Below, piece after piece: positions 6,612 through 15,132 of a stretch of DNA of 64,000 bases (position 1 is its first letter; every line of letters begins with the position of its first letter). Source of the DNA: Parafrigoribacterium mesophilum (GTDB lineage Bacteria > Actinomycetota > Actinomycetes > Actinomycetales > Microbacteriaceae); NCBI RefSeq assembly GCF_039652555.1, contig NZ_JBDJAF010000001.1:1-64000 (forward strand). The letters are read 5' to 3'. A program made the translations under genes and the position numbers. A model generated the notes under the pieces. That model worked only from the letters and a program-made list of their open reading frames with translations. It searched no databases and was not told the DNA's origin.

Positions 6612-7738
6612 CGGGACTGCGCTGCGGCCAACAGCCGTGACGCCGGAACCGCTCCGGCGAACACCCGTCCGTCCTTCGTGACGAGCACATTCACCAGCGA
6701 GGTGTGCACCATTCTGCCGCCGGCGACCGGGGTGGTCAGTTGCGCGACAAGTGGCGAGGCCATCAATTCCTTGGGAATCCTGCCGGCGGGAAGCTCCACG
6801 ATCGCGCTCCAGCCTGTGCCGAGGACCGTCGGCTTCACACTGACGGCATCCTCACCCGACCGCTTCGGGTGATGTGCCTTGGCGGGGCCTTTCATATCCG
6901 GCAGCGTGTGCTCTTTCATCGTGGAGCCGGGCGGTGGCGTAAAGGTGAAGAGGTTAGCGCTTGGTGTCGTCAGGCTCAACTGGGTGAATCCGAGTTGGAA
7001 TGCCGGCTTCTCCTGGCCGCGGGCCCGTACCTGCACGCCGAGCGGCAGGCCCGTCTCGGAGTCCACCGCCACCGACACCGAGCGGACCAGCGTCTCGGTG
7101 GTGCGCGGTGTGAGCACGAGGTTGTAGGCGGTGCGGCCGGCCACAGTGGTGTCATCCCCGATGGTGACCCGGGTGCTGGCATCCAGCGCCGCGACGATCT
7201 TCTCACCAAGCGCCGCCGGGGTCAGGCTGTCCGGGGTCTGCGTCCCAGGGCTGCGGGTTTCGGTGCCGTGCCTGGCACCCTTCGCGGGAAGAGTGAGGTG
7301 GGCTGAGGTGTTGTCCTCGGAACTGTACAGCCACAGATCAGAGCCGTTTCGGATGACGTCTCGTTCGGCCAGCCTGTCCAGCACCTGCAGACGCGCCTTG
7401 GTCGGGCCGTCGACGTAAACCCTGGCGGTGTGCGATCCGCCGAGCAGTTCAAGGACGCTGGGCAGGTCAAGCACCGAATCGGCTGGCGACTTCTGGAACT
7501 TCTCCCCCGCCGGCAACTGCGGCAGGCCGAGTTCGGACGACTGCTTCACCGTGCCCGAGAACGCGTGCACCTGATTACCGGCCACCATGGCCAGCACCTG
7601 TTGCGGTGTCTTGGTGGGAAGCTTCTGTGCTGCGGAGGCCTGGAACGGGGCCACCACGGCGACTCCGGCAATCAGCGCGGGCACGAGCACTGCCGGCAAC
7701 CAGCGTGACAGGGTTTTCGGCATCCGGTGGTTCTTCAT
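6608..7738 (-). CDS. LolA-like/DUF2092 secreted protein
   Basis: This 376-residue exported protein has an N-terminal signal peptide (basic start, hydrophobic core, cleavage predicted after ASA near residue 36). A beta-rich domain like LolA/outer-membrane lipoprotein-sorting proteins follows (KTPQQVLAMVAG, RLQVLDRLAERDVIRNGSDLWLYSS split over the strands). No lipobox Cys is seen, so it is probably free or wall-associated. In Actinobacteria such proteins often precede an ABC ATPase and permease, as here. The family is thought to bind hydrophobic ligands; a link to this transporter is inferred from the operon. Confidence 0.8.
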   Translation of the reverse strand: MKNHRMPKTLSRWLPAVLVPALIAGVAVVAPFQASAAQKLPTKTPQQVLAMVAGNQVHAFSGTVKQSSELGLPQLPAGEKFQKSPADSVLDLPSVLELLGGSHTARVYVDGPTKARLQVLDRLAERDVIRNGSDLWLYSSEDNTSAHLTLPAKGARHGTETRSPGTQTPDSLTPAALGEKIVAALDASTRVTIGDDTTVAGRTAYNLVLTPRTTETLVRSVSVAVDSETGLPLGVQVRARGQEKPAFQLGFTQLSLTTPSANLFTFTPPPGSTMKEHTLPDMKGPAKAHHPKRSGEDAVSVKPTVLGTGWSAIVELPAGRIPKELMASPLVAQLTTPVAGGRMVHTSLVNVLVTKDGRVFAGAVPASRLLAAAQSR

Positions 7739-7802
7739 GGCGACCTACCTCGACTGTGGCGATGCGTGGCTTAACGCTACGTCACACAGGCTGAGAGTGT
7801 AC

Positions 7803-9161
7803 CTACTGTGCCGGCCGGCCGGCATCCGCTTTCGCGCTCGCCCGCATGCTGCCGACGAAGCTGCGCCGCGGATGCTCCGTCACCGTCATCGGCGTGATGT
7901 CGCGTGGCGTGAACAGGTTGACGATCCAGCCGGAGAAGATTCGGAACTTGCGTGAATAAGTGGGCATTGACATGCCGTGATAAACCCGGTCGACCAGCCA
8001 CGCCGGAAGGCCCTTCAGCGGAATCCCGAAGACCACTGCGGCGCCCTTGCCGACACCGTAGCTGGCCAAGGTGCCCAGCGACTTGTGGCGGTACTCGGCG
8101 ATCGGCTCGCCGTGCAGCGCGGCGACGATGTTCCCCGCGAGCAGCTTCGCCTGCCGCACCGCGTTCTGAGCGTTGGGTGGGTAGTACGCCGGCTGGTGGT
8201 CCGCCGTGAGGTCGGGCACCTGCGCATTGTCGCCGGCTGCCCAGGCGCCGTCGACGACGGAGCCGTCATCCCGAATCACCTGAAGCCTGGCGTTTGCCAC
8301 GGCGTGGCCCTTAGGGCCGCGCGGCACGTTCGTGGACTCCAGCACCGGATTCGGCTTCATTCCGGCCGTCCAGACGATCGTGTCGGCGGCGAAGCTGTCA
8401 CCGTCGCTGAGCACCACCTGCCCGTCGATGCAGGACTTCATCGTGGTGTTCAGTCGCACGTCGATGCCGCGCCGGCGAAGGTGTGAGAGGGTCCAGGCCG
8501 ACAGTTTCGGACCCACCTCCGCGGCCACCCGGTCGACCGCCTCCAGCAGCACCCAGTGCAGGTCGGCGCGGCGCAGGTCGGGATAGTTGCGCAGCGCGAT
8601 CTTGGACAGGTCGCTCAGCTCCGCAACAGCCTCCACTCCGGTGTAGCCACCACCGATGAACACGAACGTGAGTGCTTTCCGTCGCTCGGCCGGGTCGCGG
8701 GTCGCCGAGGCCAGGGCGATGCTGTCGAGCACTCGGTTGCGCAGGTACAGCGACTCCTCGATCGTCTTGAAGCCGATCCCCTCCTCCTCCAGCCCGGGCG
8801 TGGGGAAGGTGCGTGTGACGGCACCGAGGGCGAGCACCACATGGTCGTAACTCAGCTGCCGCGCCTCGCCGTCGACACCCTCGATCGTGGCGGTTTTCAG
8901 ATCACAGTCCAGGGCGGTCAGTCGCCCTTGGATCACGTCGACGTGCGGCAGAGCCCTTCTCAGCTGGACGGTGACGTTCCGCGGCTCGATCTCGCCGCCG
9001 GCCACCTCGGGCAGCAGCGGCTGATAGGTCATGTACGGGCTCGGTTCGACCAGGGAAATCGCCATCGGAGCCGCGGTACGCCGCTTCTGCAATCCCCACG
9101 CGGTATAGAGTCCGACGTACCCGCCGCCGAGGATGAGCACGCGCGCCTGTGACGTTGACAT
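7803..9161 (-). CDS. ndh: type II NADH dehydrogenase (NDH-2-like)
   Basis: This 452-residue FAD enzyme of the pyridine nucleotide-disulfide family would pass electrons from NADH to menaquinone without pumping protons. It shows an N-terminal FAD-binding GGGYVG (residues 12-17), a second dinucleotide motif GGGYTGVEAV near residue 165 and the FAD contact AAGDNAQVP near residue 310. The C-terminal third carries the amphipathic segments that hold NDH-2 on the membrane. ATG 9161 was chosen because it puts the GxGxxG motif at the usual distance; longer upstream starts would run into the ars promoter. Other NDH-2-like oxidoreductases are possible. Confidence 0.85.
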   Translation of the reverse strand: MSTSQARVLILGGGYVGLYTAWGLQKRRTAAPMAISLVEPSPYMTYQPLLPEVAGGEIEPRNVTVQLRRALPHVDVIQGRLTALDCDLKTATIEGVDGEARQLSYDHVVLALGAVTRTFPTPGLEEEGIGFKTIEESLYLRNRVLDSIALASATRDPAERRKALTFVFIGGGYTGVEAVAELSDLSKIALRNYPDLRRADLHWVLLEAVDRVAAEVGPKLSAWTLSHLRRRGIDVRLNTTMKSCIDGQVVLSDGDSFAADTIVWTAGMKPNPVLESTNVPRGPKGHAVANARLQVIRDDGSVVDGAWAAGDNAQVPDLTADHQPAYYPPNAQNAVRQAKLLAGNIVAALHGEPIAEYRHKSLGTLASYGVGKGAAVVFGIPLKGLPAWLVDRVYHGMSMPTYSRKFRIFSGWIVNLFTPRDITPMTVTEHPRRSFVGSMRASAKADAGRPAQ

Positions 9162-9243
9162 GCGACACAGTGAACCCCTCGCCATCAGCAGCGCCAAGGG
9201 GTCTGCCGCGAGAATCCACGACGGCGACGAAATAGCTCCATAT

Positions 9244-9266
9244 ATCGATGGACGTCGATGTATTAT
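9244..9266 (+). promoter_or_regulatory. arsC-arsM promoter with ATCGA-N6-TCGAT operator
   Basis: The palindrome ATCGA-N6-TCGAT lies at 9244-9259, immediately followed by TATTAT (9261-9266), a good -10 hexamer. The arsC ATG is at 9289. The half-sites and 6-base spacing equal those upstream of arsR at 4610-4625. A bound repressor here would block RNA polymerase. Confidence 0.6.
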
Positions 9267-9288
9267 GGCAGCGAGGAAAGGATCGCGG

Positions 9289-9741
9289 ATGCCAGACAAC
9301 GCCACCGGCACGCCAGCCGTGTTGTTCGTCTGCGTGCACAACGCCGGCCGATCCCAGATGGCCGCCGGTTACCTCGCCGCGCTGGCCGGCGACCAAGTGG
9401 AGGTGTTTTCCGCGGGCTCCGAGCCGGCCGCATCCGTCAACCACGCGGCAGTCAGGGTCATGGCCGAGGATGGCATCGATATCGCCGCCGGAAGGCCGAA
9501 AATCCTCACGGTCGATTCGGTGCGGCATGCGGATGTCGTCATCACCATGGGCTGCGGCGACGCCTGCCCCGTCTTTCCCGGAAAACGTTATGAGGACTGG
9601 GACCTCGACGATCCGGCGGGAGCGGACCTCGACGTCGTCCGCCGCATCCGCGATGACATCAAGGCCCGCGTGCAGCGCCTGATCGCGGAACTCGACCTCA
9701 CCTTCATCGGCAGAAGCACCGTAGGCAGGGAGCCACAATGA
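9289..9741 (+). CDS. arsC: arsenate reductase (LMW phosphatase-type)
   Basis: This 150-residue protein has the low-molecular-weight tyrosine phosphatase fold. The P-loop is C15-VHNAG-R21-S, the redox Cys candidates are C89 and C93 in MGCGDACP, and the acid loop is DLDDPAG (Asp near 107). The GKRYEDW block is typical of actinobacterial arsenate reductases and arsenate-mycothiol transferases, which reduce arsenate to arsenite with thioredoxin or mycothiol. ATG 9289 follows GAGGAAAGGA; an ATG at 9265 is also in frame. Its stop overlaps the arsM start by four bases (ATGA). It is probably controlled by the ArsR at 4245. Confidence 0.85.
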   Translation: MPDNATGTPAVLFVCVHNAGRSQMAAGYLAALAGDQVEVFSAGSEPAASVNHAAVRVMAEDGIDIAAGRPKILTVDSVRHADVVITMGCGDACPVFPGKRYEDWDLDDPAGADLDVVRRIRDDIKARVQRLIAELDLTFIGRSTVGREPQ

Positions 9742-10520
9742 TCGACGACAACACAATGACCACCGACAATACTGAATCGGTACGTGAACAGGTGCGCGAA
9801 CGCTACGCGAGAGCCGCACTCAGCATCACCGACATCAGCGGCAACGCTGCCCTCACGAGTGATTGCTGCGGCGGGGGCGGCTGCGACGCCGATTTTGGGG
9901 CAGCGCTCTACGCGTCAGGCGAGACCACTGGGCTGCCGGACGAGGCGGTGCTGGCCAGTTTGGGCTGCGGCAATCCCACCGCGGTCGCCGACCTGCGTGA
10001 GGGAGAAACCGTGCTCGACCTCGGCTCCGGCGGTGGTATCGACGTGCTGCTCTCGGCCAGGCGGGTCGGAGACAGCGGCTTCGCCTACGGTCTGGACATG
10101 ACCGACGAGATGCTCGAACTCGCACGCGCCAACGCCACGAAGGCCGGCGCGACGAACGTCGAATTTCTCAAGGGACAGATCGAGAAGATCCCGTTGGAGG
10201 ATGCGAGTGTCGACGTGGTCATCTCGAATTGTGTGATCAACCTGTCCACCGACAAACCAGCGGTGCTACGGGAGACCTTCCGGGTGCTGAAGCCGGGAGG
10301 CCGCATCGGCGTGTCGGACGTGGTGGCGGAAAACCACCTCAGCGCGACCCAACGCGCCGACCGAGGCAGCTACGTCGGATGCATCGCCGGAGCGTTGTCC
10401 GTCGACGAATACCGAGCCGGGCTCACCGCGGTCGGATTCACCGACGTCGACGTTCGGTTCACCCACGAAGTGGCGCCGGGGATGCACGGTGCCATCGTCC
10501 GGGCGGTCAAGACGCGCTGA
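9738..10520 (+). CDS. arsM: arsenite S-adenosylmethionine methyltransferase
   Basis: This 260-residue class I methyltransferase has a SAM motif VLDLGSGGGIDVLL near residue 91 and an acidic ribose contact GLDMTDEML. Cysteines near residues 77 (LGCGNP), 165 (SNCVINL) and 215 (VGCIAG) correspond to the three arsenite-binding cysteines of ArsM enzymes. An additional CC...C cluster lies at 43-49. ArsM methylates arsenite to volatile or excreted methylarsenicals. It overlaps arsC by four bases, so reduction and methylation are coupled. No arsenite efflux pump is seen in the window. ATG codons at residues 1 and 7 are both possible. Confidence 0.9.
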   Translation: MIDDNTMTTDNTESVREQVRERYARAALSITDISGNAALTSDCCGGGGCDADFGAALYASGETTGLPDEAVLASLGCGNPTAVADLREGETVLDLGSGGGIDVLLSARRVGDSGFAYGLDMTDEMLELARANATKAGATNVEFLKGQIEKIPLEDASVDVVISNCVINLSTDKPAVLRETFRVLKPGGRIGVSDVVAENHLSATQRADRGSYVGCIAGALSVDEYRAGLTAVGFTDVDVRFTHEVAPGMHGAIVRAVKTR

Positions 10521-10551
10521 ACCGGCGGCATCCGCGGATATGGTGGGCAGT

Positions 10552-11796
10552 ATGAGCGTTGACCATGTCGTCATTGTCGGAGCGGGCATGGTCGGCCTTT
10601 CGACGGCCTATTTCCTTCAGGAACGCGGCGTTCAGGTCACGGTGGTGGACCGCATCGGCGTGGCGGCGGGAGCGTCCTGGGGCAACGCCGGCTGGATCGC
10701 TCCGGCGCTGACCCTTCCGCTGCCGGAGCCGGCCGTGCTGGCGTACGGGGTGAGCGCGATGCTGCGGCCGTCCTCGCCGCTCTACATTCCGTTCACCATG
10801 AACCCGCGCCTGATCCGGTTCCTGATCGGTTTCGCCAGGGCCTGCCTGCCCGGAACCTGGCGCTCCTCCCTCGCGGTGTATTCCGAGGTCAGCAGCATTG
10901 CCATGGCGGCCTTCGATGAACTCACCGACGGCGCAGTGGCCGAACCGACCCATCTGGCCGAACCCTTCCTGGCCGGTTTCTCCACCACCAAGGAGCGCGA
11001 AGGCCTGGTTCAGGAGTTCAAACTCTCCGGATCGGGCGGTGCCGGCCCCGACTACGACCTGATCACCGGCGACGAGATGCGCGCCATTGAGCCGACCCTG
11101 GGTGGCGGCGTCGCTGCCGGCGTGCGGCTGCGCGGGCAGCACTTCATCAATCCGCCGAAGTTCGTCGAAGCCCTCGCCGATGCCGTGCGATCCCGCGGCG
11201 GCACCATCGTGACCGGGTTCAACGTCACCGGCGTGCACGACCACGGTGCCTCGGGCGTGGAGGTGGTACCGGCATCCGGCGACCCATTGCGGGCGGACGC
11301 CGTAGTACTGGCCTCCGGCACCTGGCTGGGCGCCCTGGCCAGGCCCTTCGGCGTGCGTCAGCTGGTGCAGGCCGGCCGCGGTTACAGCTTCACGGTGGTG
11401 CCAGCGGTGATGCCGAGCCGGCCGATCTACTTCCCCGCCGCGCGCGTGGCCTGCACCCCGCTCGGGGATCGGTTCCGGATCAGCGGGATGATGGAGTTCC
11501 GCTCCGCCGAGGCGCCGCTCGACCCCCGCCGCATCCATGCCGTCGTCGAGGCCGCCCGGCCGATGTTCACCGGCATCGACTGGGAGGACCGCAAGGAGGA
11601 GTGGGTGGGGCCCCGGCCCTGCACTCCCGACGGTCTGCCGCTGATCGGGGCGACGAAGTCGCCGAGAGTGTTCGTCGGCGGTGGCCACGGCATGTGGGGC
11701 ATCACCCTGGGCCCGCTCACCGGCAAGTTCCTCGCCGACTCGATCACCGGCCACGAGGTACCCGCGCTGATGCAGGGTTTCAACCCGCTACGCTGA
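10552..11796 (+). CDS. FAD-dependent oxidoreductase, D-amino acid dehydrogenase-like
   Basis: This 414-residue DAO-family flavoenzyme has an N-terminal FAD motif VVIVGAGMVGLSTAYFL, the ASWGNAGWIAP block typical of DadA-like dehydrogenases and a C-terminal GPRPCTPDGLPLIG plus GGGHGMWGITLGP block that contacts FAD. Family members oxidise D-amino acids or other secondary amines and feed electrons to the quinone pool. The substrate is unassigned. The ATG at 10552 gives the expected short N-terminus; ATG 10540 is an alternative. It is separated from arsM by 31 bases and could be cotranscribed, though no arsenic role is implied. Confidence 0.8.
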   Translation: MSVDHVVIVGAGMVGLSTAYFLQERGVQVTVVDRIGVAAGASWGNAGWIAPALTLPLPEPAVLAYGVSAMLRPSSPLYIPFTMNPRLIRFLIGFARACLPGTWRSSLAVYSEVSSIAMAAFDELTDGAVAEPTHLAEPFLAGFSTTKEREGLVQEFKLSGSGGAGPDYDLITGDEMRAIEPTLGGGVAAGVRLRGQHFINPPKFVEALADAVRSRGGTIVTGFNVTGVHDHGASGVEVVPASGDPLRADAVVLASGTWLGALARPFGVRQLVQAGRGYSFTVVPAVMPSRPIYFPAARVACTPLGDRFRISGMMEFRSAEAPLDPRRIHAVVEAARPMFTGIDWEDRKEEWVGPRPCTPDGLPLIGATKSPRVFVGGGHGMWGITLGPLTGKFLADSITGHEVPALMQGFNPLR

Positions 11797-11806
11797 TCGC
11801 ACCCCG

Positions 11807-11876
11807 CCGAGCGATACCTTTCCGGACGAGGCACCCCGCCGCGGCGGGCCTTCTGGTCCGGAAGCCTATCGCTCGG
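11807..11876. terminator. bidirectional terminator-like palindrome
   Basis: Arms at 11807-11832 (CCGAGCGATA...TCCGGAC) and 11848-11876 (GTCCGGA...TATCGCTCGG) are nearly perfect inverted repeats around a GC-rich loop that itself contains CCGCCGCGGCGG. The palindrome lies between two converging genes and overlaps the last codons of the DUF1653 gene. No long T tract follows. Confidence 0.7.
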
Positions 11877-12120
11877 GGGCGATGCCGCCGTGGGCCGTCG
11901 CGCTACCCGGGTCACCGATCCTGGTAAAACGCTGCACCTGGTTGCCGTCGACAATCGCCGTGCCCAGGAACATGTCCTTGGGTCGCACCCACAAATCGCC
12001 GGCCGGCGAGCGGTACACCACGAGCTCCTCCTCGGTCTCGCTGTGCCGGGCGACGCCGATCGCCTCGTAGATGCCGCCCTTGAAGTGCCGATACACGCCT
12101 GCCAGGTCCATAACCACCAT
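11866..12120 (-). CDS. DUF1653 domain protein
   Basis: This 84-residue protein has the DUF1653 pattern: GVYRHFKGGIYEAIGVA, then ETEEELVVYRSP, GDLWVRPKDMFLG and a RFTRI end. The family is a small all-beta domain found across bacteria, with unknown function. ATG codons at 12120 and 12111 are both possible; the second leaves a start MDLAGVY closer to the family norm. The last codons form part of a strong palindrome. Confidence 0.85.
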   Translation of the reverse strand: MVVMDLAGVYRHFKGGIYEAIGVARHSETEEELVVYRSPAGDLWVRPKDMFLGTAIVDGNQVQRFTRIGDPGSATAHGGIAPER

Positions 12121-12147
12121 TGTTGTGGATGTCAGCGGTGCCCGATG

Positions 12148-12978
12148 TCAGCGGAAGGTGCGAAAGCTTCGGGAGGCCGCCACCGCGAGGAGGAAGCCCA
12201 CCGCGCAGATACTGGCCACTCCGCCGATGTACGCCAGGGGCAGGCTGATCATCGGCAATGGCAGTCCGGTCACCGATCCGGCGACGGCGAGACCCGCCAC
12301 GACGACGCAGAGCACGGCGGTCCAGTCCAGTGCGCTGTTCCACGGCGATCGGGCCGGTGGGTCGAGGTGGGGTCGCACGCTGGTCAAGATCGCTCCGGCA
12401 ATGCATCCGAAGAACGCCACGACCAGCAGCGCCGCCATGACGTCGCTCGGCCGGTGCCACTGGTTCGCCAGGGTGGACACCCCCGTGGCAATGGTGAACA
12501 TCGCGCCGACGGCTGCGGCCATGGGCCGCAGGTTGGGGCTGACCGCCAGGAAGAACACCAGGGCGGCCGACGCCGCCAGCGTGGTGTGTCCCGAGGGGAA
12601 CGAGTTGAACGCGTAGCCGTGCACGCCGAAATCCGGCCGGTTCAAGATGAGTTCCTTGAGCACCTGGGTGGCGAGATTCGCCAGCGCCGCCGCGACCATG
12701 GCGACGAAAAAGCTCACCCAGTTGCGACGCACCGCGGTGACGACCACCGCGACGAGAAACGCGATCACCACGGCGATGACCGGCAACGCATCCAACAGAC
12801 TGAGGGTGACCGGGGCGATGCTGCGCTGTCCGAGACGGGCACCGTCGAAGGCCCGCTCGTCGAGCACCTGTCCGGCGTGGGTGCGCACGGCGAAGAGATA
12901 GACCAGGGTGAAGACCACGGCCAGGCCGAACGCGGCCATCACGAAGACCCCCGGCCTCGTCCCCTGATTCATGCGCAT
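12148..12978 (-). CDS. PAP2-family membrane phosphatase
   Basis: This 276-residue protein has about six transmembrane helices and PAP2 (type 2 phosphatidic acid phosphatase) motifs. They are KELILNRP for KxxxxxxRP, FPSGHT for PSGH and a WHRPSD segment for the third motif, where the expected Ser-Arg pair is replaced by LANQ, a deviation worth noting. Members dephosphorylate lipid phosphates such as undecaprenyl pyrophosphate or phosphatidate on the outer membrane face. It starts 27 bases upstream of the DUF1653 gene, so the two may form a transcript. Confidence 0.85.
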   Translation of the reverse strand: MRMNQGTRPGVFVMAAFGLAVVFTLVYLFAVRTHAGQVLDERAFDGARLGQRSIAPVTLSLLDALPVIAVVIAFLVAVVVTAVRRNWVSFFVAMVAAALANLATQVLKELILNRPDFGVHGYAFNSFPSGHTTLAASAALVFFLAVSPNLRPMAAAVGAMFTIATGVSTLANQWHRPSDVMAALLVVAFFGCIAGAILTSVRPHLDPPARSPWNSALDWTAVLCVVVAGLAVAGSVTGLPLPMISLPLAYIGGVASICAVGFLLAVAASRSFRTFR

Positions 12979-13037
12979 GTCTAGTCCACAATCTCATATC
13001 CGACTGGATGACGAAGACTGACGCTCTCAGGCCGCGA

Positions 13038-13712
13038 CTAACGCTCGCCGGCGGCGGCCCGGGCGACCGCGAGGTCATGCACCAACTGGTCGAACGCCTC
13101 GTCCCAGCCATCGCGGCCGCGCAGCCGCAGCACCGCGGACGGATGCGCCGTGACCAGCACACCACCGATGTTCGGCGCGATCTGGTTCAGCGCGGTCTCG
13201 TGCAGCACCGTGCCGCGCTCGGCGCCGATGCGCACCGGCCGGCCCAGCACCGAGCGCCCCGCGGTCGCACCCAGGCAGACGATGACATCCGGCGCCACCG
13301 CCGCCAGCTCGGCTTCCAACCAGGGATGGCAGGCGGCAATGTGGCCGACCTCGGGGGTGGCGTGGATGCGTCGTTTGCCTCGTTCCACGAAGTGGAAGTG
13401 CTTGACGGCATTGGTGAGGTAGACATCCGCCTGTGCGATGTCGGCTGCCTCGAGGGCGTCGGCGAGTACCCGGCCGGCAGGGCCGACGAACGGCTCGCCC
13501 ACGCGGTCCTCGCGATCCCCCGGCTGCTCCCCGACGAGCATCAAGGGCGCCGATGCGACGCCGGCGGAGAAGACCAGCTGGGTGGCATCGCGCCACAGTT
13601 CGCAGCCGCGACACCGCTGGGCGGCCTTGTGCAGCTCTTCGATGCCGGTGCCGCCGGCGGGCACCCGCTCCGGTAGCCACCGCTGCGCGCCGGGGCGCTG
13701 AACGTCCACCAT
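13038..13712 (-). CDS. UdgX-type uracil-DNA glycosylase
   Basis: This 224-residue uracil-DNA glycosylase superfamily protein has four Fe-S cluster cysteines (C34, C37, C128, C146). The motif-A segment is GEQPGDRED (61-69) with Gln where family 4 enzymes have Ala. The inserted loop GKRRIHATP (112-120) places His at residue 117. That KRRIH loop is the hallmark of mycobacterial UdgX, whose His traps uracil-DNA as a covalent adduct. Other blocks are TNAVKHFHF and TAHPSAVLR. ATG 13712 follows a GAGG ribosome-binding site. It is divergent from the phosphoesterase gene. UdgX activity is inferred from these residues. Confidence 0.85.
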   Translation of the reverse strand: MVDVQRPGAQRWLPERVPAGGTGIEELHKAAQRCRGCELWRDATQLVFSAGVASAPLMLVGEQPGDREDRVGEPFVGPAGRVLADALEAADIAQADVYLTNAVKHFHFVERGKRRIHATPEVGHIAACHPWLEAELAAVAPDVIVCLGATAGRSVLGRPVRIGAERGTVLHETALNQIAPNIGGVLVTAHPSAVLRLRGRDGWDEAFDQLVHDLAVARAAAGER

Positions 13713-13792
13713 GTCGCCACCTCGTCGCTGGTTGGTGCCTACTAGGGTGGCACAATGGACCCCGCCGTGAACCCCCCATGTGGACGGACAAC

Positions 13793-14632
13793 ATGAACAC
13801 GGACCGGCCGCTGCGCATCCTGCACCTCTCGGACAGCCACCTGTTCGGTGACGACAGGCTGCAGTACGACCGAGTGGACACCCTCGGGGCGCTGACCCGG
13901 GTGCTGGCCAGGGCCGGGGCCGTGGACCGAGTAGATGCCGTGGTGCTGTCCGGGGACCTCTCCAACGACGGCAGCGCCGAGTCGTACCGGCGACTGCGAT
14001 CCCTGGTGGAACCGTGGGCAGCCGCACGCGGGGCGGTGGTGGTCTACGCGATGGGCAATCACGACCTGCCTGCCGGATTTCAGGAGGTGCTCGGGGCACA
14101 GGAAAACGTGAGCACCGTCCGTGGCTTCCGCATCGTCGTGCTGGACAGCTCGGTGCCGGGTGCGGGCTTCGGCGAGCTTCGCCCAGACCAATTGGAGCGG
14201 CTCCGCGCCGTACTGCAGGCCCCCGCGCCGAACGGCACCGTGCTCGTGGTGCATCACCCGCCGGTACCCGCGGCCACCGCCCTGCTGGCTGCCCTCGAAC
14301 TGCGGCAGCCGGATCAGTTGCTGCGGCTGTGCCGGAACACCGACGTGCGACTCATCCTTTGCGGGCACTACCACCATCCGATGGTCGCGCACGCCGACGG
14401 CATCCCGGTCGTGGTCGCGCCGGGGATCGCGAACACCTCGGATGCGTTGGCGCCGGCCGGGACGGAGCGTGCGACCGAAGGATCCGGGTTCGCGGTGGTT
14501 GACCTGCCCGTGGCCGGTGCCCCCCGCGCGATCTTCGTGGCGGCGCCCGGGCCGAACGACGGCGCGGAGATCTTCAATCTCACGCCGGAGGAAGTTCAGC
14601 GCATCGCGCGCGAGGCCGGCGGCGGGAAGTGA
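13793..14632 (+). CDS. calcineurin-like metallophosphoesterase (CpdA/Icc-type)
   Basis: This 279-residue protein has all metal-binding motifs of the calcineurin-like phosphoesterases in order: LSDSHLF, SGDLSNDG, MGNHD, VVHHPPV and CGHYHH. The layout is that of 3',5'-cyclic-nucleotide phosphodiesterases (CpdA/Icc) and actinobacterial relatives such as Rv0805. The substrate could be cAMP or another phosphodiester. The ATG at 13793 has a GGACGGA stretch upstream and gives the usual N-terminus; ATG 13778 would add five residues. It is divergent from the UdgX gene. Confidence 0.85.
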   Translation: MNTDRPLRILHLSDSHLFGDDRLQYDRVDTLGALTRVLARAGAVDRVDAVVLSGDLSNDGSAESYRRLRSLVEPWAAARGAVVVYAMGNHDLPAGFQEVLGAQENVSTVRGFRIVVLDSSVPGAGFGELRPDQLERLRAVLQAPAPNGTVLVVHHPPVPAATALLAALELRQPDQLLRLCRNTDVRLILCGHYHHPMVAHADGIPVVVAPGIANTSDALAPAGTERATEGSGFAVVDLPVAGAPRAIFVAAPGPNDGAEIFNLTPEEVQRIAREAGGGK

Positions 14633-14646
14633 CCCCGCCAGTCCGG

Positions 14647-15060
14647 TCAGTGTTCGGTGTTCTCCAGAAGGGCGGTGTCCTCCGCCAGCGCGGCATCACG
14701 CGCCTTCACCCGGTTCTTCTCCTGACGCACCTTCGCCTGCGTGGCCCGCTCCCGCACCAGCCACTGCGGCGGATCCGCCAGCAGCGCCCGGATCTCGGCG
14801 GTGGTCAGCGGCTCGGTCACGCCGCTTCTGGCCAGCCCGGCGATGGACACTCCGAGCTTGCCGGCCACCACTTGGCGGGGGTGCGGACCGTTCGCACGCA
14901 ACTCGGTGAGCCATGCCGGTGGCGCGGCGTTCAGCGCCGCCAATTCGGTACGCGACACCTCGGAGTTCTGGAACTGCGCCGGGGTCGCCGGCAGGTGAAT
15001 GCCGAGTTTCTTCGCCGCGGTGGCGGCCTTCATGGTTTGCGGTGCGCGTTCTGCGGTCAT
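14647..15060 (-). CDS. DUF5997 family protein
   Basis: This 137-residue cytoplasmic protein resembles the DUF5997 family. It has an N-terminal KLGIHLPATPAQFQ segment, then SRTELAALNAAPPAWL, then a region GKLGVSIAGLARSGVTEPLT that resembles a small helix-turn-helix, and a charged coiled tail. The family's function is unknown. It is divergent from a protein consisting of a LysR effector domain, and I recall the two as neighbours in related Actinobacteria. A regulatory role is therefore a guess. Confidence 0.7.
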   Translation of the reverse strand: MTAERAPQTMKAATAAKKLGIHLPATPAQFQNSEVSRTELAALNAAPPAWLTELRANGPHPRQVVAGKLGVSIAGLARSGVTEPLTTAEIRALLADPPQWLVRERATQAKVRQEKNRVKARDAALAEDTALLENTEH

Positions 15061-15132
15061 CCGCTCAGCGTAACCTGAGACGACCCCCGACCGGAGCCGC
15101 CCAACCACCACCTGCACGAGAAAGGAGTCCCA

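Noticed and set aside
4646..7738. ABC/LolA operon as the arsenic exporter
   Set aside because: The ATPase is ABC-2 type with no arsenite feature, and the operon has no ArsR-type palindrome upstream of its first gene.
10507..11754. Long open frame on the minus strand opposite the DadA-like gene
   Set aside because: High-GC codon bias creates long antisense frames; composition is His/Arg/Gly-rich with no recognisable domain.
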